NCBI GenBank assembly: GCA_017305635.1
Contig: JAFKKF010000010.1
Span: 62,001 to 126,000, forward strand
DNA from: Hyphomicrobiales bacterium
Lineage (GTDB): Bacteria; Pseudomonadota; Alphaproteobacteria; Rhizobiales; Kaistiaceae
Reading direction: 5' to 3'
Length of the DNA stretch: 64,000 bases
Shown here piece by piece: positions 28,501-36,179 of this stretch. The position numbers and the translations under genes were made by a program. Under the pieces are notes generated by a model. The model did no database searches and had not been told where the DNA came from. It was given only the letters and a program-made list of their open reading frames with translations. The number at the start of each line of letters is the position of its first letter. Position 1 is the stretch's first letter.

Positions 28501-29147
28501 ATCCAGTCGCGCTTGACGCGCCTCAGGCGCGGGATGACGCCGGCGCGCAGCAGCGAGGACTTGCCGGTGCCGGATTCGCCGAGCACGGCGACGAAGCGGC
28601 GGCCGCCCTCGATGCGCCGGCTCTCGAGCCGCTGGATCAGCCGACGGATGTCGTCGTCACGGCCGAAATAGATCGCCGCGTCATCCTCGTCGAAGGCGAA
28701 GAAGCCGGGATAGGGAGCCCTCCCCGCCGGAAAGTCGAAGCCGCCCTGGCTCTGCAGCGCGACCTCGGTCAGCTCCTGCGCCAGAAGCTCGAGCCCGCCC
28801 GCCTCGTCACGCCAGAGCTTGATCTTCTGCAGGTCGTCGCCGACGTACTGGTCGCCGTCCGGCGAGATGATGACCGGGAAGATCGCCTTGCCGCGCGAGC
28901 GGGCCTGCGCGAACTCGGCGAAGCACCACTTCGAGTCGAACCAGTTCTTGGTCAGGATCAGGATGACGGCCTGCGCGTGCTCCAGCTCCTCGTAGAGCGT
29001 CTGCTCCCAGCGCGCTCCCGGCGGGATGCCCTGGTGCTTGTCTATGTCGAGGAATCCCTGCTCGAAGCCCTGCGCCCGGAGCCAGGCGAAGATCTTCCGC
29101 GCCGCATCGTTGTCGCGGCTCGAATGGGAAATGAAAACGCGCGCCAT
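25521..29147 (-). CDS. TIR - STAND ATPase - membrane helix - TPR protein
   Basis: A 1208-residue multidomain protein. TIR domain 1-130, starting VFISHSSRDND, with putative catalytic E78 in WCFAEF. STAND NTPase (nSTAND1-like) about 146-560: entry motif PYPGFFAFDEDDAAIYFGR, Walker A GESGTGKSS at 190-198, Walker B ILIAIDQFEE at 270-279. Charged coiled coil 575-615, membrane helix 619-639, Ala-rich AEAxRA repeats 640-682, the shared IARETVD motif at 687, then about eight TPR-like units of roughly 50 residues with WQxDL and KVGDxxxAxG patterns. AATAGGAA precedes ATG 29147. Probably a ligand-sensing signalling or immune ATPase; the function is unproven. Confidence 0.87.
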   Translation of the reverse strand: MARVFISHSSRDNDAARKIFAWLRAQGFEQGFLDIDKHQGIPPGARWEQTLYEELEHAQAVILILTKNWFDSKWCFAEFAQARSRGKAIFPVIISPDGDQYVGDDLQKIKLWRDEAGGLELLAQELTEVALQSQGGFDFPAGRAPYPGFFAFDEDDAAIYFGRDDDIRRLIQRLESRRIEGGRRFVAVLGESGTGKSSLLRAGVIPRLRRVKRDWIVLSCFRPEEDPFMGLARSLRQAGVDRTSSQLVDADPEELAVALANAHDAHHAAILIAIDQFEEAFTRASPERGAQFVALLSRMLKPGLPFVIAATMRSDHLGDLQRANGLSTEFEEFSLRPMPVERIGEIIRGPARVAGVDVEEELVLRMTADARTTDALPLVAFALRRLYDEIGADRHMTLAQYERLRDAAAGLSPLETIVRDTAGRVLADLGPSEAELKALREAFVPGLVRVNDEGGFVRQAAAWESIPDDARRLIAALAGPAARLLVIRDRRGGREVEVAHEALFRVWPLLIGWLNEEKEFLIGRNRLEKALADWQGLPEADKDKGLIAGILLRRARQWLIEHPARFNRDEADFIRASDAAEEARRRQEEEQRRELEQAKLRQAETERDAAQRVQRRTRIAAVLLGLVALVAIGAGVFAFQAERRASDEAIRATQEADRANAEAARATAEAARANAEADRATKNLTIARETVDSVVLDVAQGLRDVEGMRLESVRTILTRVQAAVDKLAEAAPDDISVQRTRAAMLTLFGDIYLRTGDTASAGSIYETALALRRRLVGLDGGKGEQDRDLCVMLTRYGDFQLRAGKVKEALALYAEALDVARKIAARQPDGVDSQPDVWFTLVKVGDAKMAMADTAGAVDAYREALDIARRLAAAADAPPERHRDLLMSLFAYGESESRLGDEKQSRKTFDEALTLARAILAKDTGNTQSRRDLVIALQKVGDSQLAAGKSDDALASFQEALTVMAGVSASDPDNKDWQADLAIAHEKVGDAEEAKGDHAGALKTYEAQLVISRKLAEADHHNALWQRGLSICLERIGDAKMNLGDKQGAVAVYDEELVISKRLADIDPDNRDWQRDLMVATNKVANAKVQTADFAGGKALFEEGLKIARRLYGIDPQNITTQTDLILCLTQVAISENDDLARKGALIDEALAMIKKLSDAGQLPLPMNVMKGLLEKLKKEMEAPTPEPAHQTPPEEQPATRTPTAPAQ

Positions 29148-29293
29148 CGCGTTCCTATTATCGGGCGCGCCCGACGGCGCAAGAGACTTGCGTCACATTG
29201 CGGGAGTCGACGTCCTTTGGGTGCTTGCCCGCACTATGCACCGCTGCCCGGAACGACTAGCCTCGGCGCGGGGAATGCCTGCGGGAGGGACGG

Positions 29294-29866
29294 ATGAAAT
29301 ACCTGTTGCCAGGAATTGCGCTTCTCGCCGGCCTGTCTTCGGCTTCGGCCGAGCCGATCTGCTCGACGCTCGGCACCCTGATCGAGCAGGGTTCCACCGG
29401 TTGGGACGGCCTTCGCGGAGAGTCGATCCCGCTCGCCGAGGACGAGATCGGCAGCGTCAACGGAAAGTGGCATGCGCCGTCCGTGGGAACGATCGGCTCC
29501 TGCACCATCGTGGAGGAGCCCGCCCTCTTCTCGTATAGCTGCTTCCAGAGCGCCGCCGACGGGCAGGACCTTCTTGCCGCTACGCGTGACGTCGCCCGCA
29601 AGCTCCTCGGAATCTGTCTCGAGGAGTCGGATTGGCAGTACGAGGAGAAGGATTTCTCGGACGCCGCAGGCAAGAGATCGACCTACGCCTTCTGGACGCA
29701 GGATAGGAAGTTGCTGATCGGCTTCAGCTGGGTTCCGCCGGCTGGCGATGCCTCGCCGGCCTCGGCGGGGTTCGAGATGCGCGCTTACCGGGACGACGGC
29801 ACCGAGCCCGAGGAAACGGAAGTCGAGCCTCCCGAAGTCAGCGCGCCTGCCCGCCCGGCTCCGTGA
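29294..29866 (+). CDS. Secreted protein of unknown function
   Basis: A 190-residue protein with a signal peptide (MKYLLPGIALLAGLSSASA, cleaved before EPIC). The mature part has four or more Cys, Trp-rich segments (GSTGWDGLRGES, ESDWQYEEKDF, YAFWTQDRKL) and a Pro/Glu-rich tail. The family is not recognised. GGGAGGGACGG precedes ATG 29294. It diverges from the TIR-STAND gene with 146 bases between them, so it may be part of the same accessory region, but nothing links them functionally. Confidence 0.78.
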   Translation: MKYLLPGIALLAGLSSASAEPICSTLGTLIEQGSTGWDGLRGESIPLAEDEIGSVNGKWHAPSVGTIGSCTIVEEPALFSYSCFQSAADGQDLLAATRDVARKLLGICLEESDWQYEEKDFSDAAGKRSTYAFWTQDRKLLIGFSWVPPAGDASPASAGFEMRAYRDDGTEPEETEVEPPEVSAPARPAP

Positions 29867-29877
29867 GCGCGAGCATC

Positions 29878-29900
29878 CCTGCGCCCCTCCGGGGCGCAGG
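29878..29900. terminator. Bidirectional hairpin between convergent genes
   Basis: CCTGCGCCCC (29878-29887) pairs perfectly with GGGGCGCAGG (29891-29900) over a 3-base loop. It sits between the stop codons of the secreted protein gene and the DsrE-like gene. No T-tract follows on either strand, so its efficiency is uncertain. Confidence 0.55.
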
Positions 29901-29906
29901 AGCAGC

Positions 29907-30404
29907 CTAAGGCTGGATCTGGACGTAGCCCTGCTGCACCAGTTCGACGATGCGGAAATTGGCGCCGCTATTGACCTGCACACCGGCGAGCAGGTCGGCA
30001 TTGCCCCAGCCCTTTTCCTTCGCCGTCTGGCCGCAGAGCTCGAAACGGACGCCTGCCTTCTGCAGCTTCTCGATCTCGGCGCGGTAGGGATTGCCCGTCC
30101 GGGTCTTGCGAACCCGGTCATAGGCCTTGTCGCCGAGGATCATGTAGCCGGCCGGGCCGTGGAACACGGCGACGATCCGCCAGTCGGTCCTGTCCGCGGC
30201 AAAGCGCTCGGTCATCAGGCGCATGTATAGGAGCCCGAAGGGCTCCTTCCCGTCGAAGGCGAGGTGGTCCATGTTCATGACCACGTCGGCCTTCTTGAGG
30301 ACGACCGGCACGTCGATGGTGAGCCCTGCCGGTTCCGCGGCGCGGGCGAGGCCGGGCGCGGCGACGACGGACAGCGCAAGTGCAAGCGCGAACAGGGTCT
30401 TCAT
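29907..30404 (-). CDS. Periplasmic DsrE-like protein
   Basis: A 165-residue protein with a signal peptide (cleaved near ARAAEP) and a DsrE/DsrF-like alpha/beta domain. The conserved Cys region is RFELCGQTAKEKGW, resembling the sulfur-binding cysteine of DsrE-type proteins, followed by the C-terminal VNSGANFRIVELVQQGYVQIQP. No other sulfur-oxidation (dsr/sox) gene is nearby, so a specific sulfur-trafficking role cannot be claimed. Confidence 0.8.
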   Translation of the reverse strand: MKTLFALALALSVVAAPGLARAAEPAGLTIDVPVVLKKADVVMNMDHLAFDGKEPFGLLYMRLMTERFAADRTDWRIVAVFHGPAGYMILGDKAYDRVRKTRTGNPYRAEIEKLQKAGVRFELCGQTAKEKGWGNADLLAGVQVNSGANFRIVELVQQGYVQIQP

Positions 30405-30597
30405 CGGCGGCGTCTCCAGGTGCGGATCGGTCAGGCAGCGCGCTCGACCAGCGAGGTCGGCGCGCTCGTCATCGTGCCCCGAATCGCGAATCCTTTTTGC
30501 TCTCCCTCCTCTATCGCGGAAAGGCTAAGGAACGTTTGAGGGTCCGGGCGTCTCCCGCACCGGCCGGTAGCGATCCGCCCCGTTTCGCAAGGCTTTC

Positions 30598-31104
30598 ATG
30601 CCCGTCTCATACCCTGTTCCGAACTGGCGCGCGCTCCGTGCCGAAGACCTGCCCGCCCTCTCCAGAGTGGCGGAAATCGTGCATCCCGGCTTCCCGGAGG
30701 ACGACGCGGTCTTCGCCGAGAGGCTCGCGCTCGCACCCGACTGGTGCCTGGCACTGGCGAGCGAAAATCTCCTTATGGGCTATGTACTTAGCCACCCCTG
30801 GCACGATGGCGCGCCACCCAGGCTCAACAGCCTCATCGGCGCCCTGCCCTCGCCGCCCTCGGCCGCCTACATCCACGACCTCGCCCTCCTGCCGGAGACG
30901 CGTGGCGGCGGACACGGCCAGACCATCGTCAACCGCCTGATTTCACAGGCAAAATCGCGGGGACTGGCGGCCATGGCATTGGTTGCCGTATCCGGCTCCG
31001 TGCCCTTCTGGGAACGGCAGGGATTCCGCGCTCTCCCACCCGATCCGATCCTTGCCAGCTACGGCCCGGACGCGCGTCTCATGCGCCTCGCTCTTGCTTG
31101 CTAG
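30598..31104 (+). CDS. GNAT family N-acetyltransferase
   Basis: A 168-residue acetyltransferase. The acetyl-CoA-binding motif is [25 protein letters not shown] (about residues 90-116) with the RGGGHG loop, and the C-terminal block is [13 protein letters not shown]. The substrate is unknown. It is tail to tail with pccB, overlapping its stop region by four bases. Confidence 0.87.
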   Translation: MPVSYPVPNWRALRAEDLPALSRVAEIVHPGFPEDDAVFAERLALAPDWCLALASENLLMGYVLSHPWHDGAPPRLNSLIGALPSPPSAAYIHDLALLPETRGGGHGQTIVNRLISQAKSRGLAAMALVAVSGSVPFWERQGFRALPPDPILASYGPDARLMRLALAC

Positions 31105-32633
31105 AGCGGGATATTGTCGTGCTTTTTCCAGGGGTTGGCTAGCTGCTTGGACCTCAGCAGCCTGAGCGCGCGCGCGATCCGCCGTCGCGTCGAATGGGGC
31201 ATGATCACCTCGTCGACATAGCCACGCTCCGCGGCCACGAAAGGCGACATGAACCGCGCTTCATATTCCTTTGTTCTTTCAGCGATTTTTGCCGGGTCGC
31301 CGGCTTCCTTGCGGTAGATGATCTCGACCGCGCCCTTCGCCCCCATCACCGCGATCTGCGCGGTCGGCCAGGCGTAATTGATGTCTCCTCTCAAGTGCTT
31401 GGACGCCATGACGTCATAGGCGCCGCCGAAGGCTTTCCGCGTTATCACCGTGACCTTCGGCACCGTCGCCTCGGCATAGGCGAAGAGGAGCTTCGCGCCG
31501 TGCTTGATCAGTCCGCCATATTCCTGCGCGGTGCCGGGCAGGAATCCAGGCACGTCGACGAAGGTCACGATCGGAATCGAGAAGCAATCGCAGAACCTTA
31601 CGAAGCGCGCCGCCTTCCGCGAGGCATCCGAGTCGAGGACTCCGGCGAGCACCATGGGCTGGTTGGCGACGAAGCCGACCGTCCGCCCTTCGACGCGGCC
31701 GAACCCGGTGACGATGTTCCGCGCGAAGGCCGCGCCGATCTCGAAGAAGTCACCCTCGTCGGCGACCTTCTCGATCAACTCCTTGATGTCGTAGGGCTTG
31801 TTGGCGCTGTCGGGCACCAGCCGGTCGAGGGACGGCTCCTCGCGGTCGAGCGGATCGGAGGTCGGGATTTCCGGCGCCTCGCCGCGATTATTGGCCGGCA
31901 GGAAGTCGATTAGCCGGCGCATCTCGGTCAGCGCCTCGATGTCGTTCTCGTAGGCGCCATCGGCGATCGAGGAGCGCGTCGTGTGGATGCTGGCGCCGCC
32001 CAGCTGCTCCGGCGTAACCGTCTCGTTCGTAACGGTTTTCACGACATCCGGGCCGGTCACGAACATGTAGCTGGTATCGCGCACCATGAAGATGAAGTCG
32101 GTCATCGCCGGCGAATAGACATCGCCGCCGGCGCAAGGGCCCATGATCACCGAGATCTGCGGGATGACGCCGGAGGCCAGCACGTTCCGCTGGAAGACCT
32201 CGGCATAGCCGCCGAGCGCCGCGACGCCTTCCTGGATGCGCGCGCCGCCGGCATCGTAGAGGCCGATGATCGGCGCGCCGTTCTTCAGCGCCATGTCCTG
32301 CAGCTTCTGGATCTTCTCGGCGTGAGCCTCGGAGAGCGATCCGCCGAAGACCGTGAAATCCTTGGCGAAAACGAAGACGGGCCGTCCGTTGACGGTGCCC
32401 CAGCCGGTCACCACACCGTCGCCGGCGATGCGGTTCTCGGCCATGCCGAAGTCGCTCGAGCGATGCTCTACGAACATGCCGAACTCCTCGAACGATCCTT
32501 CGTCGAGAAGCACCTCGATGCGCTCGCGCGCGGTCAGCTTGCCGAGCTTGTGCTGGGCCGCGACCCGCTTCTCCCCACCGCCGGCCCTCGCCTTCGCCCT
32601 ACGCGCCTCGAGTTCCTGCAGAATGTCCTTCAT
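31101..32633 (-). CDS. pccB: Propionyl-CoA carboxylase carboxyltransferase subunit
   Basis: Beta subunit (510 residues) that moves CO2 from biotin to propionyl-CoA. It contains the paired crotonase-like halves of carboxyltransferases: [20 protein letters not shown] and [19 protein letters not shown] in the N half, [21 protein letters not shown], and the acyl-CoA-binding [40 protein letters not shown] and [11 protein letters not shown] in the C half. It partners with PccA at 15364-17349 on the same strand, an unusually distant arrangement. It diverges from the DUF4260 gene across 51 bases. Confidence 0.93.
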   Translation of the reverse strand: MKDILQELEARRAKARAGGGEKRVAAQHKLGKLTARERIEVLLDEGSFEEFGMFVEHRSSDFGMAENRIAGDGVVTGWGTVNGRPVFVFAKDFTVFGGSLSEAHAEKIQKLQDMALKNGAPIIGLYDAGGARIQEGVAALGGYAEVFQRNVLASGVIPQISVIMGPCAGGDVYSPAMTDFIFMVRDTSYMFVTGPDVVKTVTNETVTPEQLGGASIHTTRSSIADGAYENDIEALTEMRRLIDFLPANNRGEAPEIPTSDPLDREEPSLDRLVPDSANKPYDIKELIEKVADEGDFFEIGAAFARNIVTGFGRVEGRTVGFVANQPMVLAGVLDSDASRKAARFVRFCDCFSIPIVTFVDVPGFLPGTAQEYGGLIKHGAKLLFAYAEATVPKVTVITRKAFGGAYDVMASKHLRGDINYAWPTAQIAVMGAKGAVEIIYRKEAGDPAKIAERTKEYEARFMSPFVAAERGYVDEVIMPHSTRRRIARALRLLRSKQLANPWKKHDNIPL

Positions 32634-32684
32634 GATCAGAGCCCCATGCCGCTACGGTTTCAGCCATAGCACAGGAGAAGGTTC

Positions 32685-33086
32685 ATGGCGGAGAGCTCGA
32701 CCGGTGGTGCCGCGACGGGCGGAGTACGACTGCTTCTCAGGCTTGAGGGCTTCGCGCTGTTCGCTGCGGCCATCGGAGCCTATGTCACCCTCGACGGGAG
32801 ATGGTGGCTGCTGGCCATCCTGATCCTCGCGCCCGACCTCGCCTTCCTCGGCTATCTCGCCGGCAACCGCCTCGGCGCGGCTGCGTATAATGCGGCACAT
32901 TCGACGATCGGGCCGCTGGCACTTGGGTGCGTCGCGCTCGCGGCTCATTGGCCGACGGTGCTCTCCATCGCCTTGATCTGGGCTGCCCATGTCGGCATCG
33001 ACCGTGCCCTTGGCTACGGCCTCAAATATGCCGACGGCTTCGGCAATACCCATCTCGGCCGCATCGGGCGGCAGGCGCTCAGCTAA
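32685..33086 (+). CDS. DUF4260 membrane protein
   Basis: A 133-residue polytopic membrane protein with about four hydrophobic helices. The family pattern is clear: LLRLEGFALFAAAIGAY, LILAPDLAFLGYLAGNRLGAAAYNAAH and the C-terminal HVGIDRALGYGLKY. The function of DUF4260 is unknown. Its TAA stop overlaps the convergent atp12 stop (CTAA). Confidence 0.85.
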   Translation: MAESSTGGAATGGVRLLLRLEGFALFAAAIGAYVTLDGRWWLLAILILAPDLAFLGYLAGNRLGAAAYNAAHSTIGPLALGCVALAAHWPTVLSIALIWAAHVGIDRALGYGLKYADGFGNTHLGRIGRQALS

Positions 33087-33838
33087 CCGCCGCCCTTAAG
33101 GACCAGCGCCGCCGCATCGAATTCGGCGCGGCGGGCCGCACGGCGCTGCATGGCCATGTCGTCCTCGCCCCAGTGGCGGGCCTGCCAGTCCTCGTCGACA
33201 TGGGCGGCGGCCCAGGCTTCGTCGGCCGTCAGTCGGCCGCGGGCGAGCGCGAGCGCAATGATTGCCGAGCCGGTCAGCGTCGTCACCACATGGAGCGCCG
33301 CAAGCTCCAGCGAATCCAATGGCTTGACCGCTTCGGCGATGGCCGCGAGAGCACCCTCGTCCTGGCGGACATGGGTGATCCCGCCGGCGAGGATGAAGCG
33401 GGCGCCGAGGGCCTCGCGGGCCCAGGCAAGGAGGGGATTCCAGGCGGCGTCCTCGGCCGAAACCAGCGATTCCGGACCATCGGCGCGGTAGAGAATCGCA
33501 TCGGTCCCGGCATAGGCGACGATGTCGGCGCGCACCGCGTCCATCTCGGCCGCGACCCGGTCGATCGCCGAATTGACGAGCTTCGTCAAAGGCATGGCGC
33601 CCGGATCGATGCGCTCGCCGACGGCGTTCCACTCGGCCGCGATGGCTTCGGCCACCGCTTTGTCCTTCACGGCCAGGGGCTTGCGTGCCGGTGTCCGGGC
33701 TCCACGGCCATCGAGCTTGAGAGCGAAGCCGCCCTCGCCCACCGGCTCCGCCGTGGCTAAGGCATAGAAACGCTTGGGCAATTCCGGCCGGGCGAGACGT
33801 TGCGCGGTGCTGACCGGATCGGGTTCCTCGCCGGTCAT
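33083..33838 (-). CDS. ATP12-family F1-ATPase assembly chaperone
   Basis: A 251-residue homologue of mitochondrial Atp12, which holds the F1 alpha subunit before assembly. Conserved stretches are FYALATAEPVGEGGFALKLDGRGARTPARKPLAV, EWNAVGERIDPGAMPLTKLVNSAIDRV and the C-terminal SLELAALHVVTTLTGSAIIALAL with WQARHWGED. Its start ATG overlaps the stop of the pseudouridine synthase gene (ATGA), so the two are coupled; this order is common in Rhizobiales. Confidence 0.9.
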   Translation of the reverse strand: MTGEEPDPVSTAQRLARPELPKRFYALATAEPVGEGGFALKLDGRGARTPARKPLAVKDKAVAEAIAAEWNAVGERIDPGAMPLTKLVNSAIDRVAAEMDAVRADIVAYAGTDAILYRADGPESLVSAEDAAWNPLLAWAREALGARFILAGGITHVRQDEGALAAIAEAVKPLDSLELAALHVVTTLTGSAIIALALARGRLTADEAWAAAHVDEDWQARHWGEDDMAMQRRAARRAEFDAAALVLKGGG

Positions 33839-34917
33839 TCGTCGCTCCCGTCATCGGAAACGTCGCCGAGATCGGGGTCGAAACCGAGGAGGTTCCACGA
33901 CTGCTGCATATGCGGCGGCAGGGGTGCGGACACGTCGAGATGCCCCCCGGACGGGTGCGGAATCACGATGCGACGGGCGTGGAGATGGAGCTTGTTCTGC
34001 ATCCCGCCGGGAAAGTCCCAATTCTCGTCGGCGGAGAAATATTTCGGGTCGCCGATGATCGGGTGGCCGATATGGGCGGCGTGGGCGCGGAGCTGGTGCG
34101 TGCGGCCGGTGACCGGGCGCATCGAGAGCCACGCGAGCCGCTGCCCGGCATTCTCGACGACCGAGTAGAGCGAGACCGCGTGGCTCGCCTCGTCGTCGCC
34201 GTGGCGGGCGACGCGCATGCGCTCGGCCGCCTCCTCGCGCGCCAGCCAGGTGGAGATGCGACCCTGGCGCGGCTTCGGCACGCCCTTCACCAGCGCCCAG
34301 TAGATCTTCTTGGTGGAGCGCTGGCGAAAGGCTTCCGCCAGCTTCTGCGCGGCAAGGCGGGTGCGCGCGACGACGAGGACGCCGGACGTGTCGCGGTCGA
34401 GGCGGTGGACGAGGCGCGGCTTCTGGCCCTTCCGGTCGGTCAGCGCCTCGAGCATGCCGTCGACATGCTTGGTGAGACCCGAGCCGCCCTGCACGGCAAG
34501 CCCGGCCGGCTTGTTGAAGACGAAGACCTGGTCGTCCTCGTGGAGGAGGTACGAGCGCAGGATGTCGGCGTCGGACTGGCGTCCGCCGGCGCGCGGAGCC
34601 GCGGGAGCACGGGCGCCGCTTGCGGCGGGAGCGCCCCCCTTTCCGGTGCGCGGCGCCCTGCCCTCGGCATCTCTCGCGGGTTCCGCACTGGCCGGGGCCT
34701 TCGCCTCGCCGGCGCCGAGCGGCGGCACGCGCACGGACTGGCCGGGCTCGAGGCGCGTATTGGTCTTCACCCGTCCGCCATCCACCCGCACCTGTCCGGA
34801 GCGGATCAGCTTCTGCAGGTGGCCGAAGCCGAGATCGGGATAGTGGACGTGGAACCAGCGGTCGAGGCGCATACCCGCCTCGTCGGATTCCACCTGCCGG
34901 GTTTCAACGCTTGCCAT
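33835..34917 (-). CDS. RluA/RluC-family pseudouridine synthase
   Basis: Converts uridine to pseudouridine in rRNA, probably 23S. The 360-residue protein has an N-terminal S4 RNA-binding domain (DRWFHVHYPDLGFGHLQKLIRSGQVRVDGGRV), an Ala/Pro-rich linker, then the catalytic domain with HRLDRDTSG, in which the Asp of LDRDT is catalytic, and RPVTGRTHQLRAHAAHIGHPIIGDPKY. The C-terminal tail is acidic. It most resembles RluC, but the exact target cannot be read from sequence. It is followed by atp12 with a 4-base overlap. Confidence 0.9.
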   Translation of the reverse strand: MASVETRQVESDEAGMRLDRWFHVHYPDLGFGHLQKLIRSGQVRVDGGRVKTNTRLEPGQSVRVPPLGAGEAKAPASAEPARDAEGRAPRTGKGGAPAASGARAPAAPRAGGRQSDADILRSYLLHEDDQVFVFNKPAGLAVQGGSGLTKHVDGMLEALTDRKGQKPRLVHRLDRDTSGVLVVARTRLAAQKLAEAFRQRSTKKIYWALVKGVPKPRQGRISTWLAREEAAERMRVARHGDDEASHAVSLYSVVENAGQRLAWLSMRPVTGRTHQLRAHAAHIGHPIIGDPKYFSADENWDFPGGMQNKLHLHARRIVIPHPSGGHLDVSAPLPPHMQQSWNLLGFDPDLGDVSDDGSDE

Positions 34918-34947
34918 GCCGGGCCTTTCTCGGTCCGCGTCATATCA

Positions 34948-35331
34948 TCAGGCCAGGGACCTGACGAGCCAGAGCCCGGCAAGAATGCCGACGAGCGCGA
35001 GGACCACGGAGCCGATCACGTAGGCGGCCGCCTGCCCGGTCGCGCCACGCTCCCAGAGCAGCGCCGCATCGAGCGAGAAGGTGGAGAAGGTGGTGTAGCC
35101 GCCGAGGATGCCGGTGGTCGCAAAGAGGCGGACATGCTGCGACCAGCCGCCGCCGGCCTTGAAGGCGAAGAAGGCGACGAGCACGCCCATGAGGAACGAG
35201 CCGGTGACGTTGATGATCGCGGTCGACCACGGAAAGCTGGTCCCGGCGATGCGTGCGACGCCGAGATTGATGAGATGGCGGATCGTGGCGCCGATACCGC
35301 CGCCCACGAAGACGAGAATGACCTGGTTCAT
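34948..35331 (-). CDS. crcB: Fluoride channel FluC (CrcB)
   Basis: A 127-residue inner-membrane protein with four helices, exporting fluoride as an antiparallel dimer. Hallmarks are GGGIGATIRHLI at the start, NVTGSFLMG in helix 2, and TTGILGGYTTFSTFSLD in helix 3 with the phenylalanine pair of the ion path. A fluoride riboswitch precedes the gene on the same strand (35440-35490), which strongly supports the assignment and predicts induction by fluoride. Confidence 0.96.
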   Translation of the reverse strand: MNQVILVFVGGGIGATIRHLINLGVARIAGTSFPWSTAIINVTGSFLMGVLVAFFAFKAGGGWSQHVRLFATTGILGGYTTFSTFSLDAALLWERGATGQAAAYVIGSVVLALVGILAGLWLVRSLA

Positions 35332-35439
35332 GATTCACCCGTTGGCGGGAGGGAGGGGGCCCGCTATTGCTCGCGTCCGTCTGATCGGGCTGCGCCCGCC
35401 GCGGCGGGTTCCGGACATGATCCCACCGCGATGCCGCAC

Positions 35440-35490
35440 GGTAGGAGTCATCGGCCTGGCGTGGCGGTTGAAGGGAGACCCCATTCCCTG
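35440..35490 (-). promoter_or_regulatory. Fluoride riboswitch (crcB motif)
   Basis: Read on the minus strand, the region has P1 GGGA (35488-35485) closing with TCCC (35476-35473) around ATGGGGTC, then CAACCGCC, a short stem GCC/GGC, and the conserved end GATGACTCCTACC. GGGGTC can pair with GACTCC to form the pseudoknot. This order, spacing and the terminal GATG-N-C-N-CCTAC match the known fluoride aptamer. It lies about 110 bases before the crcB start, leaving room for an expression platform containing a CCCGCCGCGGCGGG palindrome. Confidence 0.9.
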
Positions 35491-35530
35491 CCGGCCAATA
35501 TAGGGGCGGGCGGCGGGCGGCGGAAGCGCT

Positions 35531-36007
35531 TCAGGCGGCTTCGGCACGCTCGGGGGCGAGCGAGAGGATCTTCTGCACGTAGTCGTCGGGGAAGCCGAGC
35601 GCCGCGCCGCAGCGCGCAATGTGGCTGAGGTACTCGCGGGAGGGCTCGCCGGTATAGGCCATGGGGCTCGCGACGTAAGTGAAGGCTGCGGCGCGGCCGC
35701 CTTCCAGATAGTGCACCTGCACGTCGATCCGGTTGTAGGGATTGCCCGCGCGATCGGAGGCGACGAAATAGCCCTCGCAGGCGTCGAGGCGCTTCAGATC
35801 CGACTCCGCGACCTCATAGAGGGCGCCCCAGATGGCCTCGTCGACCGCTTCCTCGATGCTTGCCAGCGCCGACTGGCGGATGAAGGAATAGCGTGGGAAC
35901 GAGAGGCGGTAGCCGTCGAGCCTGGCGACGCCGACCTGCCGCGCGCCGCGGCAGCGCAGGCGCATCTGCTGAGCATCGACGTTGCCGCCATAGGCGAAGT
36001 AGATCAT
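35531..36007 (-). CDS. Gamma-glutamylcyclotransferase-like protein
   Basis: A 158-residue GGCT/AIG2-like protein. It begins IYFAYGGNVDAQQMRLRC, the substrate-loop motif YFAYGSN of the family, and has the putative catalytic Glu in LDACEGYF; WGALYEVAESDLKRLD is the typical middle strand. Members cleave gamma-glutamyl peptides to 5-oxoproline, but the substrate of this one is unknown. ATG 36007 puts the motif at the very start as usual; ATG 36043 would add 12 residues. Confidence 0.85.
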   Translation of the reverse strand: MIYFAYGGNVDAQQMRLRCRGARQVGVARLDGYRLSFPRYSFIRQSALASIEEAVDEAIWGALYEVAESDLKRLDACEGYFVASDRAGNPYNRIDVQVHYLEGGRAAAFTYVASPMAYTGEPSREYLSHIARCGAALGFPDDYVQKILSLAPERAEAA

Positions 36008-36179
36008 CGTCCGTACACTCGAAACCCGCCCCGTTTTCCCCATCTATGCGAGTCGCCGCCTTCGCTCACGCGCGAAGATTTCTTGCGATTTTCATGATTT
36101 GGGGAACGGAAAGCCGCGCGATTCGAGCGGTTCCGGTCGTGTCAGGCCCGGCCATGACGGCAGAGGACGCGGAATCGCC

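Noticed and set aside
26502-29297. 931-codon open frame opposite the TIR-STAND gene
   Set aside because: Mirror frame of a protein with clear TIR, Walker A and Walker B motifs. The translated product has no motif.
29907-30404. Sulfur-oxidation role for the DsrE-like protein
   Set aside because: No dsr, sox or tus genes are nearby, and secreted DsrE-like proteins are widespread in non-sulfur bacteria.
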